Source: Gammaproteobacteria bacterium (GTDB taxonomy: Bacteria; Pseudomonadota; Gammaproteobacteria; Magnimaribacterales; Magnimaribacteraceae). From it: a DNA stretch of 29,880 bases. Below, piece after piece: positions 1 through 9,600 of this stretch. The notes under the pieces were generated by a model that had not been told where the DNA came from, did no database searches, and saw only the letters and a program-made list of their open reading frames with translations. The stretch's first letter is position 1, and each line of letters begins with the position of its first letter. The translations under genes and the position numbers were made by a program. Location of the stretch: contig DTSY01000070.1 in the NCBI GenBank assembly GCA_012965075.1, forward strand, positions 3,639 to 33,518, read 5' to 3'.

Positions 1-2091
1 GCTCTAAAAACTGAAGATTTAATGAAAGGACTTAAGGGTGCTGGTTTATCCGAAGGTCAAGTTTTTAAAAGATCAGTGTTGAGCGGTTTGGCTTTAGAGA
101 TACAAAGGCAATACATTTCTCAAGGTAGATACGGAGCTTTGGTAGATGTAAAAGCTAACCCTAAGCCAAGAAATAGAGTTGAACTTGAGATTGAGATAGA
201 GGAAGGAGAAGTAGCAACAATTGAAGGAATAAATGTTGTGGGCAACACAACCTTTAGCGATGATGAGCTTTTAAGAGACTTTGAATTAAGTGTGGGTGGC
301 TGGTTTTCTTTTTTGAATAGCGACAATAAATACTCAAGGGAGAAGCTTAAAGGGGACATAGAAACTTTAACTTCTTATTACAAAGATAGGGGATATGTAG
401 AGTTTGTTTTATCCAGTTCGCAAGTAAGCATTACCCCAGATAAGAAATCGGTTTATATAACTTTAAATGTTGATGAAGGCCTTTCTTACAAAGTAGATAA
501 GATCTACTTAACAGGAGACTTCCCTGTAGAAGAAGAACTTTTACGCCCATTGATATTAATTAAAGAGGGAGATACTTATTCTCAATTCTTGATAACTGAA
601 ACAGAGGAACTCTTTACAAACATACTGGGCAATGAAGGCTACAGTTTTGCTGAAGTTCAAGGAGTTCCTGATCTAAATGAAGAAACTGGAGGGGTTGAGC
701 TTACTTTCTATATTGACCCTCAACAAAGAACCTACGTTAGAAGGATTATTTTTAAAGGCAATCAGCGCACTCACGATGTAGTTTTAAGAAGAGAAATGCG
801 ACAGATGGAAGGGTCTTGGGCTTCTAATCTATTAATTGAAAACTCTAAATTGAGGCTTGAAAGATTAGGTTTTTTTAAGGAAGTAGTATCAGAAACACTT
901 CCAGTAGCTGGTGTTAACGACCAAGTGGATGTCGAATTTACTGTCGAAGAAGAAGTATCTGGAAGTATTGGTGGGAGTTTTGGGTATTCTTCCTGGGGGT
1001 TAATGCTCGGTTTAAACTATTCAGAAAATAATGCTTTTGGAACGGGTACAAGAGTAAATATAGGGATTAATGACAGTGCCTGGCGTAAAAGTTACTTCTT
1101 TGATTATGGAGATCCCTATTACACCATGGATGGAGTAAGTAGGGGGTATAGTGTGTTTTATAATGAATCAGACTATGGTCAATACAATATAGCTGCATAT
1201 ACCTCTGATTCTTATGGAGTGGGTATTCAATTTGGTTTACCTATAAGTGACATTGAAAGAATTGGCCTCAATTTAAGATACGAAAACACATCAATAGATG
1301 TAGGTTCGATGTCAGCTTCTCAAATTTTATCCTTTACTGCTTCAGAGGGGACTAGTTTCGAGGCTTTGAAGAGCCAACTTATCTGGTCTAGAATTACTCT
1401 CAACAGGGGTCTCTTCCCCACAGCTGGACAATCTCAATCTGTTGGCTTCGAACTGACGCTTCCAGGCAGTTCTATAACTTATGCTAGAGCTACCTATCGA
1501 CATCGGTATTATAGGCCTATCTTTGGAGGGAAATTTATTCTAGGTTTGAGAGGAGAGATAGGGGTTTTAGAACCCTTTGGAGATACTAAGGTAGCTCCTT
1601 TCTACGAACATTTTTATGCTGGAGGAATAACATCAGTTAGAGGCTTTAGAGCTAATACCCTGGGACCAAGAGCGACTCAGTCTCAATACATTCTCGATGC
1701 AGAGGGCAACCCCGTATTAGATGAGTTCGGCCAACAAATATTCAATCCTTATTACGGTTTTAATCAAAATGACGATCGATCGATTGGAGGGGCTTATTTA
1801 GTAGAAGGTGGATTTGATTTAATTTTTCGTTTACCTTTTCTCGAAGATCAAAGATCTGTACGAACTTCTTTCTTCATTGATACAGGTAATGTTTTTGCAC
1901 AAGACTGCGGCGATGACGGAAACATAAACTGCAGTGAATTTGACCTAGGAGAGCTAAGATATTCTTATGGATTAGGAGTGACTTGGATTACTCAATTAGG
2001 ACCTATGTCTTTAGCGTTAGCTGCAACTGGAAATGCGGGTCCTTTGGATAGAACCGAGGGATTTCAATTTGAAATAGGAACACAATTTTAA
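1..2091 (+). CDS. bamA: Outer membrane protein assembly factor BamA (5' truncated)
   Basis: BamA is the central beta-barrel of the BAM complex, which folds and inserts outer-membrane proteins. The reading frame is open from base 1, so the window cuts the gene inside POTRA2; the signal peptide and POTRA1 are missing. The ATG at 22 is internal. POTRA3 starts near base 214, POTRA4 near 484 and POTRA5 near 727, where YVRRI and VLRREMRQMEG are recognisable. The barrel runs from about 950 to the end. The conserved loop-6 VRGF motif is at 1636-1647, followed by a GGAYL strand, and the last residue is the aromatic Phe expected of a beta-signal. Two cysteines nine residues apart lie in the loop after the SVRTSFFIDTGNVF strand and could form a surface disulfide. 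skp follows after 79 bases, as in many gammaproteobacteria. Confidence 0.97.
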   Translation, partial: ALKTEDLMKGLKGAGLSEGQVFKRSVLSGLALEIQRQYISQGRYGALVDVKANPKPRNRVELEIEIEEGEVATIEGINVVGNTTFSDDELLRDFELSVGGWFSFLNSDNKYSREKLKGDIETLTSYYKDRGYVEFVLSSSQVSITPDKKSVYITLNVDEGLSYKVDKIYLTGDFPVEEELLRPLILIKEGDTYSQFLITETEELFTNILGNEGYSFAEVQGVPDLNEETGGVELTFYIDPQQRTYVRRIIFKGNQRTHDVVLRREMRQMEGSWASNLLIENSKLRLERLGFFKEVVSETLPVAGVNDQVDVEFTVEEEVSGSIGGSFGYSSWGLMLGLNYSENNAFGTGTRVNIGINDSAWRKSYFFDYGDPYYTMDGVSRGYSVFYNESDYGQYNIAAYTSDSYGVGIQFGLPISDIERIGLNLRYENTSIDVGSMSASQILSFTASEGTSFEALKSQLIWSRITLNRGLFPTAGQSQSVGFELTLPGSSITYARATYRHRYYRPIFGGKFILGLRGEIGVLEPFGDTKVAPFYEHFYAGGITSVRGFRANTLGPRATQSQYILDAEGNPVLDEFGQQIFNPYYGFNQNDDRSIGGAYLVEGGFDLIFRLPFLEDQRSVRTSFFIDTGNVFAQDCGDDGNINCSEFDLGELRYSYGLGVTWITQLGPMSLALAATGNAGPLDRTEGFQFEIGTQF

Positions 2092-2160
2092 AGATTAACT
2101 GGATACAGTGACCCTTTAAACGGTAAACTGCGCCACCAAGTTTAGATTTAAAGCCGAATG

Positions 2161-2166
2161 AGGAGA
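2161..2166 (+). promoter_or_regulatory. Strong ribosome binding site for skp
   Basis: AGGAGA lies four bases before the ATG at 2171 and fixes that start. It is one of few clear Shine-Dalgarno sequences here; most later genes of this run have none. Confidence 0.75.
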
Positions 2167-2170
2167 GATT

Positions 2171-2707
2171 ATGAATTTGAATAAATTAGTAATAGCATTG
2201 ATTGCATCAATACTTATACCAATTTCCCTACAAGCAGAGGAGATTGAAAGTGGGTCTATAGCTGTTATAGACGTAGAAGTTGCTATATTTGGAACAGAGG
2301 CTTCAAAACAAGCTTTTGAAGAACTTGCAGCGAGCAAGGAATGGAAAGAAGTAGAAGAAGATCTGCAACTAAAGATTAATGAAGCCACTGAAATTCAGGA
2401 AAAGCTTCAGAAAGAAGGCCCTACTATGTCTGGTGATGAGAAACTTGATGCACAAAAAAGACTGAATTCTCTTAGTCAAGATGCTAATTTCCTTAATCAG
2501 AAGCTAACTACAATGAGAAACGAACTCATGCAACTAATTCAAAATGAACAAGCCCCTAAATTCCAAAAAGTTGTTTCTGAATTAATGAGAGCAAAAGGAA
2601 TTAAAATACTTTTGCATAGACAGTCAGTTCTTGGTTTTGATACTGGAGATCCTACTCTTAATATGACGCCAGAAATAACTGAACTACTCAATCAGATAGA
2701 AGAGTAA
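2171..2707 (+). CDS. skp: Periplasmic chaperone Skp/OmpH
   Basis: Skp holds unfolded outer-membrane proteins in the periplasm and hands them to BamA, encoded just upstream. The N-terminus is a signal peptide: Lys5, a hydrophobic stretch from 6 to 20, and a likely cut after LQA at residue 22. A short beta segment (IAVIDVEVAIF) follows, then a long charged, Gln/Glu/Lys-rich helical region from about 45 to 140 that would form the tentacle coiled coil, then a return to the core. At 178 residues it is slightly longer than E. coli Skp. The spacer to bamA is 79 bases and to lpxD 8 bases. The family is assigned from overall pattern and gene order, because Skp sequences diverge quickly. Confidence 0.9.
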   Translation: MNLNKLVIALIASILIPISLQAEEIESGSIAVIDVEVAIFGTEASKQAFEELAASKEWKEVEEDLQLKINEATEIQEKLQKEGPTMSGDEKLDAQKRLNSLSQDANFLNQKLTTMRNELMQLIQNEQAPKFQKVVSELMRAKGIKILLHRQSVLGFDTGDPTLNMTPEITELLNQIEE

Positions 2708-2715
2708 TTTTTTTT

Positions 2716-3720
2716 GTGTCTCCAAAAAAAGGTATAACTCTAGGTGAGCTTGCAAAAAAACTAAATGCAGAGCTAGTCGGCAACCCTGAAATTCGGGTAA
2801 AAGGCTTGAATACTCTAACAGGAGCTAGTCAAGACGAGATTAGCTTTCTTTCCAGAAGACAATACATTAAACAACTGGATTCAACTAAAGCTGGCGCAGT
2901 AATTATTGGAGAGAAATATAAAGATCTGGCTTCAGGCAATTTTATTGTGGGCAAGGATGCCTATCTTCTTTATGCGAAGACAACTCAAATATTTAAAGAA
3001 TTGAACCAGGATCCTTTAAAAGAAGGAATCTCAGAATTAGCTGAAATATCCTCCTCAGCAAAAATTAGTTCTTCGGCAACTATAAGTTCTTTCTGTAAAA
3101 TTTCTGACAATGCTGACATTGGACAAGAAGTCCAAATAGGTTCTGGAGTTGTAATAGGTGAATCTACCAGCATAGGAGATAAAACTGTCATACATTCCAA
3201 TGTTTCAATTTATCATTCAGTCTCAATAGGACAGGAATGTATTATTCATGCAGGTTCAGTAATTGGATCTGATGGGCTTGGTTTTGCAAGAGAAGGGCAA
3301 GATTGGGTAAAGATTGAACACTTGGGTGAAGTAATAATAGGTAACAATGTGGAGATAGGTTCAAACTGCTCAATAGACAGAGGTTCAGTAGGAAACACTT
3401 GTCTTGATGACCAAGTAAAACTCGATAATAACGTGCATTTAGCTCACAATGTTAAGTTAGGAAGGTCTTCAGTAATAGCAGCAAATACTGCAATTGCTGG
3501 CAGCACAACAATTGGGAAAAACTGCACTGTATCTGGAGCTTGTGGCATCATAGACAACCTTACAATTACTGACTCAGTGCATATAACTGCAGGCTCTCTG
3601 GTGACTAAATCTATTACAAAACCTGGAACTTATACTTCAGGCACCCCTCTAATAGAACATAATTTATGGAAACGAAATGCTGTTGCATTTAAAAGGCTTA
3701 AAGATTTAATAAAAAAATAA
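2716..3720 (+). CDS. lpxD: UDP-3-O-acyl-glucosamine N-acyltransferase LpxD
   Basis: LpxD adds the second (N-linked) hydroxyacyl chain from acyl-ACP to UDP-3-O-acylglucosamine, the third step of lipid A synthesis, in the cytoplasm. Residues 1-105 are the N-terminal uridine-binding domain (ITLGELAKKLNAELVG, YLLYAKTTQIF). Residues 110-295 are hexapeptide repeats of the left-handed beta-helix. The likely catalytic His is His244 in HLAHNV, matching E. coli His239. The C-terminal helix (LWKRNAVAFKRLKDL) is the acyl-carrier-protein-binding type. The start is GTG at 2716, straight after a run of T with no Shine-Dalgarno. A stop lies just upstream in the same frame, so no longer start exists. Length (334) is normal. 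Confidence 0.96.
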   Translation: MSPKKGITLGELAKKLNAELVGNPEIRVKGLNTLTGASQDEISFLSRRQYIKQLDSTKAGAVIIGEKYKDLASGNFIVGKDAYLLYAKTTQIFKELNQDPLKEGISELAEISSSAKISSSATISSFCKISDNADIGQEVQIGSGVVIGESTSIGDKTVIHSNVSIYHSVSIGQECIIHAGSVIGSDGLGFAREGQDWVKIEHLGEVIIGNNVEIGSNCSIDRGSVGNTCLDDQVKLDNNVHLAHNVKLGRSSVIAANTAIAGSTTIGKNCTVSGACGIIDNLTITDSVHITAGSLVTKSITKPGTYTSGTPLIEHNLWKRNAVAFKRLKDLIKK

Positions 3721-3723
3721 TTT

Positions 3724-4170
3724 ATGGAAAAGATTTTAGACATTGAAGAAATTCAGCAGTATTTACCTCATAGATATCCTTTCTTATTAATCGATAGAGT
3801 GGTTGAGTTGGAACTTGGCAAGTACATTAAAGCTTATAAGAACGTAACCACAAATGAACCTTATTTTGAGGGCCATTTTCCTGGAAAACAGGTAGTACCA
3901 GGAGTTTTAATCCTGGAAGCAATGGCGCAAGCTTCAGGGATACTGGGATTTAAAACCATGAATAAGAAACCAGAAGAAGGTTCAATTTACTATTTCGTAG
4001 GAGCAGATTCACTACGATTTAAAAAGCCTGCTGTACCAGGAGATCAGATTATTTTAGAGTCAACGGTTGTAACCCATAAGAGAGGAATATGGAAGTTTGA
4101 TTGTAAAGCAAGTGTTGAAGGAGAGATCATAGGCGAAGCAAATATTCTTTGTGCCGATAGACCAAAGTAA
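3724..4170 (+). CDS. fabZ: 3-hydroxyacyl-ACP dehydratase FabZ
   Basis: FabZ dehydrates 3-hydroxyacyl-ACP in fatty-acid elongation and competes with LpxA and LpxD for the hydroxyacyl-ACP pool, which fits its place between those genes. The hot-dog fold is evident from LPHRYPFLLIDRV near the N-terminus and from HFPGKQVVPGVLILEAMAQ. The catalytic pair is His51 and Glu65, equivalent to His54 and Glu68 in E. coli. At 148 residues the length is typical. The ATG lies 3 bases after the lpxD stop with no Shine-Dalgarno, so translation is probably coupled to lpxD. Confidence 0.97.
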   Translation: MEKILDIEEIQQYLPHRYPFLLIDRVVELELGKYIKAYKNVTTNEPYFEGHFPGKQVVPGVLILEAMAQASGILGFKTMNKKPEEGSIYYFVGADSLRFKKPAVPGDQIILESTVVTHKRGIWKFDCKASVEGEIIGEANILCADRPK

Positions 4171-4174
4171 AATT

Positions 4175-4945
4175 ATGCACCATCCAACTGCCATCATAGA
4201 TCCGAAAGCTAAACTGGATAAAAATGTAGAGGTAGGCCCTTACTGTGTAATAGGACCAGGTGTAAAGATAGGCTCTGGAACAATTTTAGAGTCTCATGTC
4301 ATTCTTAAGGGAAACACAAAGATCGGGAAAAAAAATCATATTTTTCAATTTTCAACTGTTGGTGACGGCAGTCCTGATAAAAAATATAAAGGTGAACCCA
4401 CCAAGCTCATAATAGGGGATGAAAATCAGATAAGAGAAGGTGTAACTATTCATAGAGGAACTATCCAAGAGAAAGGAATGACTAGAATAGGTAACAGAAA
4501 CCTGCTTTTAGCTTACTCACATGTCGCTCATGATTGTGAGATTGAAGATGATGTTGTTCTGACTAATCAAGCCGCATTAGCGGGAGCTGTTAAAGTTGGA
4601 ACAGGAGCCATTCTTGCGGGTTACGCCATTGTTCATCAATTTTGTTCTGTAGGTGCCCATAGTTTTTGTGCCATGGGAAGTACAGTCAATAAAGATATTC
4701 CTGCTTTTGTAAGAGTTAGGGGAAATCCTGCTAAACCTTATGGAATTAACAGTGTCGGTTTAAAAAGATTAGGGTTTTCTAGTAGGGCTATTGAAGCTTT
4801 AAGATCAGCTTATAGGTCAATTTATAGAAAGAATCTGACCATAGAGGAAGCACTAAAAGAGTTAAGACCCCTTGAACAGAAACACAAAGAAGTTAAGTTA
4901 TTTAGTCAAACAATAAAAAAATCTTCTCGTGGAATCGTTCGTTGA
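4175..4945 (+). CDS. lpxA: UDP-N-acetylglucosamine acyltransferase LpxA
   Basis: LpxA performs the first step of lipid A synthesis, moving a 3-hydroxyacyl chain from ACP to the 3-OH of UDP-GlcNAc in the cytoplasm. Hexapeptide repeats fill the first two thirds (HPTAIIDPKA, VEVGPYCVIG). The catalytic His lies in YSHVAHDC, residue 119 from the ATG used here. The GEPTKLIIGD, VTIHRGT and VHQFCSVGAH segments are classic LpxA. The C-terminal helical domain (GLKRLGFSSRAIEALRSAYR) is complete. I use the ATG at 4175, four bases after the fabZ stop, which gives the MHHPTAIIDP start seen in many LpxA. An in-frame GTG at 4151, inside fabZ, would add eight residues (MPIDQSKI) that resemble the E. coli start MIDKSAFV. 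Confidence 0.96.
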   Translation: MHHPTAIIDPKAKLDKNVEVGPYCVIGPGVKIGSGTILESHVILKGNTKIGKKNHIFQFSTVGDGSPDKKYKGEPTKLIIGDENQIREGVTIHRGTIQEKGMTRIGNRNLLLAYSHVAHDCEIEDDVVLTNQAALAGAVKVGTGAILAGYAIVHQFCSVGAHSFCAMGSTVNKDIPAFVRVRGNPAKPYGINSVGLKRLGFSSRAIEALRSAYRSIYRKNLTIEEALKELRPLEQKHKEVKLFSQTIKKSSRGIVR

Positions 4946-6090
4946 TGTCTTCCTACATCAGTAGTAAGAAAACAAGAAAATTAAAAATAGCTCTAGTTGC
5001 AGGAGAAGATTCAGGGGACCAGCTAGGGGCCTCACTTATTAGAAATCTGAAAGAAATCTTTCCTTTAGCTTCCTTCATTGGAGTTGGAGGGAGCAAAATG
5101 AAAGAAGAAGGTTTAAATTCTTTTTTTGACATGAGAAAGATATCAGTCATGGGACTTATTGAACCTCTGATGCACATTTCAGAATTATTATCATTAAGAA
5201 AGGAACTAAAAAACTATCTCTCAAAAGAAGCTCCAGATATCTTTATAGGCATCGACTCACCAGATTTTAATTTATCTATTTCTAGGCATCTAAAACTTCA
5301 AGGAATAACAACAGTTCAGTATGTTAGTCCTTCAATCTGGGCTTGGAGAAAAGGAAGAATCAGGACTATCGAAAAATCTGTAGACAAAGTTCTAACTTTA
5401 TTTCCTTTTGAAAATCTTGCTTATGAGAACTCTTCAGTAGAGGTTTCTTTTGTAGGTCACCCTTTAGCACATAAAATTTCCAAGGATCTTAACAAAGAAG
5501 AAATAAGGAAAAACAAGTTTCATTTAAATAAAGGGAAGATGGTGGCTTTATTGCCCGGAAGTCGAAAGTCTGAAGTATCAAAGATGGCAGAGGTCATACT
5601 AAATACAGCTAAGTTAATCAAAGATGTTGATAAGGATACTAGTTTTTTTATGCCTTTAGCTGACATAAGGCATAAAGAGTTAATTCCAGAAGTGGAGAAT
5701 TATTCCTGGGTAAACTTTTCTGAAGGCGATTCTCAAGAAGTCCTTTCAGCTTCACATATAGGTATAGTTACTTCAGGAACAGCTTCATTAGAAGCAGCTC
5801 TATTAAGGACTCCTGTTGTAGTGGTTTATAAAACAAGTTGGATAACATACTTTCTGGTTAAGCCTCTTTTAAAAATAAAACAATTTTCTTTACCTAATCT
5901 TTTGGCAAAAAAATCTATTCTTCCAGAACTGCTTCAAAGTGAAGTAACTGAACAAAATCTCTTTAAAGCTTACAAAAATTTGGAAGAGAGCAATAATCAA
6001 GGTGTTTTAGCTGCGTTTGAAAAGATTCATTCAGAACTTAAAGCTGATGGCCCTGATACTGCAGCTAGGGTTGTTGCAGAAATGATTTGA
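4945..6090 (+). CDS. lpxB: Lipid-A-disaccharide synthase LpxB
   Basis: LpxB is the inner-membrane-associated glycosyltransferase that joins UDP-2,3-diacylglucosamine to lipid X to form the tetra-acylated disaccharide. Diagnostic segments are LKIALVAGEDSGDQLGA near the N-terminus, IGIDSPDFN, VQYVSPSIWAWRKGR, FVGHPLAH, ALLPGSRKSEV and the C-terminal VTSGTASLEAALLRTPVVVVYK with SLPNLLA. Length is 381 from the ATG at 4945, typical of the family. That ATG shares one base with the lpxA stop (TGATG), a re-initiation arrangement. A TTG one codon earlier is the only nearby alternative. The last four bases overlap rnhB. Confidence 0.97.
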   Translation: MSSYISSKKTRKLKIALVAGEDSGDQLGASLIRNLKEIFPLASFIGVGGSKMKEEGLNSFFDMRKISVMGLIEPLMHISELLSLRKELKNYLSKEAPDIFIGIDSPDFNLSISRHLKLQGITTVQYVSPSIWAWRKGRIRTIEKSVDKVLTLFPFENLAYENSSVEVSFVGHPLAHKISKDLNKEEIRKNKFHLNKGKMVALLPGSRKSEVSKMAEVILNTAKLIKDVDKDTSFFMPLADIRHKELIPEVENYSWVNFSEGDSQEVLSASHIGIVTSGTASLEAALLRTPVVVVYKTSWITYFLVKPLLKIKQFSLPNLLAKKSILPELLQSEVTEQNLFKAYKNLEESNNQGVLAAFEKIHSELKADGPDTAARVVAEMI

Positions 6091-6647
6091 AGTTAGTAGC
6101 AGGAGTTGATGAAGTTGGAAGAGGGCCTTTAGCAGGCCCAGTAGTAGCTGCTGCTGTAATCTTAAGAGAAGATAAATCATTTAATGAATTAGCAGATTCA
6201 AAGTCCTTGTCAGCTAAAAAGAGAGAGGAATTAAATATTCTCATAAAAGACAAAGCTTTATCGTGGAAAATTGCTTTTGTTTCTTCAAAAAAGATAGACC
6301 AGATTAATATCCTACAAGCTTCACTTCTTGCCATGATGAAAGCTGTAGAAGGCCTAGAAAAAAAACCAGATAAAGTACTTATTGATGGCATACATAAACT
6401 AAATATTTCAGTTCCTTCTATCGCTGTAGTAAGAGGTGATACCAAGCACAAAAGTATTATGGCTGCATCAATCATAGCTAAAGTTGCAAGGGATGAATTT
6501 ATGAAGAAATTAGATAAAAAATTTCCTCAATATGGTTTTATTGATAATAAAGGTTATCCCACAAAATTTCATATCAATGCACTAGAATTGTATGGACCTT
6601 GTGAGCAACATAGAGCATCATTTAGGCCTTTAAAAGACAAGTTTTAA
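6087..6647 (+). CDS. rnhB: Ribonuclease HII
   Basis: RNase HII cuts RNA in RNA/DNA hybrids and starts removal of single ribonucleotides misplaced in DNA. The four active-site acids are in place: Asp8 and Glu9 in VAGVDEVGRG, Asp100 in VLIDG and Asp118 in VRGDTKH. The YGFIDNKGYPTKFH segment, with its conserved Tyr and Gly, is also present. The only start that keeps the essential N-terminal strand is TTG at 6087, overlapping the lpxB stop by four bases (TTGA). Length (186) is on the short side of normal. lpxB-rnhB-dnaE is standard gammaproteobacterial order. Confidence 0.96.
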   Translation: MKLVAGVDEVGRGPLAGPVVAAAVILREDKSFNELADSKSLSAKKREELNILIKDKALSWKIAFVSSKKIDQINILQASLLAMMKAVEGLEKKPDKVLIDGIHKLNISVPSIAVVRGDTKHKSIMAASIIAKVARDEFMKKLDKKFPQYGFIDNKGYPTKFHINALELYGPCEQHRASFRPLKDKF

Positions 6648-6653
6648 TAAAAT

Positions 6654-9600
6654 ATGAGCCTTCAGAATTTTGTTCATTTACATCTCCACTCTGAGTACTC
6701 TTTGTCGGATGGAATTATAAGAATTGAAGAGTTGGTGGAGCGTTCTTGTGAATATAATTTTCCTGCTGTAGCTCTAACGGATTTAACAAATCTTTTTGGC
6801 CTAATTAAGTTTTATAGGATGGCAAGAGAAAAAGGCATCAAACCAATTGTAGGCTGTGAACTAAGGTTAGTTAAAGAGGAAGGTAATATCGGAGCACCTT
6901 TTGTTCTCTTAGTAAAAAATAAAAGAGGCTATACGAATTTAACCAAATTAATTTCTAAGGCCTATATAGAGGGCCAAGATACTGGCGATCCTTTAGTAAA
7001 GATAGATTGGTTATCTGATTATTCAGAAGGATTAATCGCTTTATCTGGGGGGCAAAAGGGTCACATAGGACAAGCCCTCTTATTAAACAATAATAATTTA
7101 GCAAAGAAGAGAATTAATTATTTTAGAGATATTTATGGAGAAGATTTTTTCCTAGAGATACAAAGAGTAGGGAGAGAAGATGAAGAGCATTACAACATTT
7201 CTGCCATTGATTTAGCTCAAGAAATAGGGATCCCCATAGTAGCTACTAATGATGTTAGATTTCTTACCCCCATAGACCCTGATGATGAGAGTCCTTCAGA
7301 TTTTGAAGCTCATGAGGCAAGAGTTTGTATTCAAAAGGGAGAAATCTTATCAGACTCTTCCAGAGCTAAAGAGTATGTAGAGAGCCAGTATCTGTCTTCT
7401 GCTGAAGAGATGATGGCTAAATTTTCAGATATTCCTGAGGCCCTAGAAAATACCCTTCTAATCTCAAAAAAATGTAATTTGGAATTGGAGTTGGGAGAAT
7501 TTTATCTTCCTGACTTTGAAGTCCCAGGAGAAACTACGACTAAGGACTACTTAAAAAAGAAAGCCAAAGAGGGATTAAAGAGAAGGCTTGAAGAGATCAA
7601 CTCTTCCATAAATTCTTATGACATAGATAAAAAGATTTATACAAAAAGATTAGATTATGAGTTAGATATGATATGTAAGCTTGGATTCGAAGGTTACTTT
7701 CTAATTGTTGCTGATTTTGTAAATTGGGCTCAAGAGAACGATATTCCAGTAGGGCCTGGCCGAGGATCAGGTGCGGGCTCTATTACTGCCTATGCTTTAG
7801 GTATAACCGCTATAGACCCTATCAAATACGATTTATTATTTGAGAGGTTCTTAAATCCTGACAGGGTAAGCAACCCCGACTTTGATATAGATTTTTGCAT
7901 GGAAGGAAGGGACAAAGTTCTTGAATATGTTACACAGAAGTATGGTAAAGATTCAGTAGCACAAATTAGTACTAGAGGGACTATGGCTGCAAGAGCTGTA
8001 TTGAGAGATGTGGTTCGGGTCTTAGGAAAGCCCTATGGTTTTGGGGATAGGTTAGCTAAAGCAATTCCCGATGTACTTGGTATTTCATTAGAAGAAGCTT
8101 ATAAAGACAAGCAATTTAAAGAACTCATAGATTCTAGCGAAGAAGGTAAAGAGGTATTTGACATGTCTTTAAAATTAGAAGGCTTATCAAGAAGTGTTGG
8201 AACCCATGCAGCAGGAGTCGTTATTGCACCGACTGCTTTAACAGATTTTACCCCCCTTGTTGTTGACCAGGAAAAGGGAACCGTAGCTACTCAGTTTGAT
8301 ATGGGGGATGTTGAATCTGCAGGCTTAGTAAAATTTGATTTCTTAGGACTTAAAACTTTAACTGTTATTAATCGAACTTTAAACAGAATTAACGAGAATA
8401 GAAGTGGTAAATCATTAGATATTAATGATTTACCTTTAAATGATGAAAAGACTTTCAAACTCCTTCAGAGAGGAGAAACAACTGGAGTTTTTCAACTTGA
8501 ATCCCGAGGAATGAAAGAATACTTAAAGAAATTAAAACCTAATAATTTTGAAGACATAGTTAGTATGAACGCACTCTATAGACCGGGTGCTCTGGGGACG
8601 AATATGCCGGGAGCACCCGGGATGAATATGGTGGATTTGTATATAGAAAGAAAGCATAAAAGAGAGGAGATTCCCCCTGGTCATGAATCAGTAAAGAAGG
8701 TCTTGAGTACTACGTATGGAGTAATTGTTTATCAAGAACAGGTTATGCAAATCGCCCAAGAACTTTCTGGGTTTACTTTAGGTCAGGCAGATATTCTTAG
8801 AAGAGCAATGGGAAAGAAGAAGAAAGATGAAATGGAGAAAATGAAGAAAGATTTCATTGATGGAGCGGTGAACAAAAAAGTAAACAAAAGGTACGTTGAA
8901 AATTTATTTGAACAAATAGAACAATTTGCAGGATATGGATTTAATAGATGTCATTCTGTTCCTTATGCCTTAATTGCTTATCAAACGGCTTGGCTGAAAG
9001 CTAACCATCCTTCAGAATTTATGGCATCTCTTCTTTCTTCAGAGTTGGATTCAACGGACAGAATACAAATGTTTGTTGATGATTGCCGATCTATAGGCTT
9101 AGAAGTTTTAAAACCTGATATTAATGCAAGTTTTTATGAATTTAATGACCTAGATGAGAAAACTGTCCTTTATGGACTAGGTGCCATTAAAGGCATTGGG
9201 GAATCTTTGGTGAATACGATTATAGAAGCTAGAAAGAAAGGCCCCTTTGAAGATTTTTATGATTTTTGTAGAAGAATAGGCAGTAATAGATTGAATAAGA
9301 GAATATTAATTAGATTGATAGGCTCGGGGGCTATGGATTCACTGGGGAAAAGGGAAACACTGTTCAATTTGATTGAAGCTTTATTAAAGAGAGCAGAACA
9401 GTCAGTAGAAAGATCAGAGAGTCAAATATCAGACTTATTCATTGACGACCTTCATCAAGAAAAAGATATGGATTTACAAGGTAAAACTCAAGAAGAGTTT
9501 GACGTCCTTTCTCACGAATGGAGTTCATTAGGCTTCTATTTAGAATCTCACCCCATAGAAGGAAAAAGAGAGGAAGTAAGAAAAATGTGTGGATTATTTA

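Noticed and set aside
3040..4750. Periodic sequence in lpxD and lpxA as a DNA repeat or CRISPR-like array
   Set aside because: The period is the protein hexapeptide repeat of the beta-helix; the DNA units are degenerate and have no spacer pattern.
6065..6475. Long open frame on the minus strand across rnhB
   Set aside because: It is antisense to a well-supported gene with all catalytic residues, and its translation is low-complexity with no recognisable domain.
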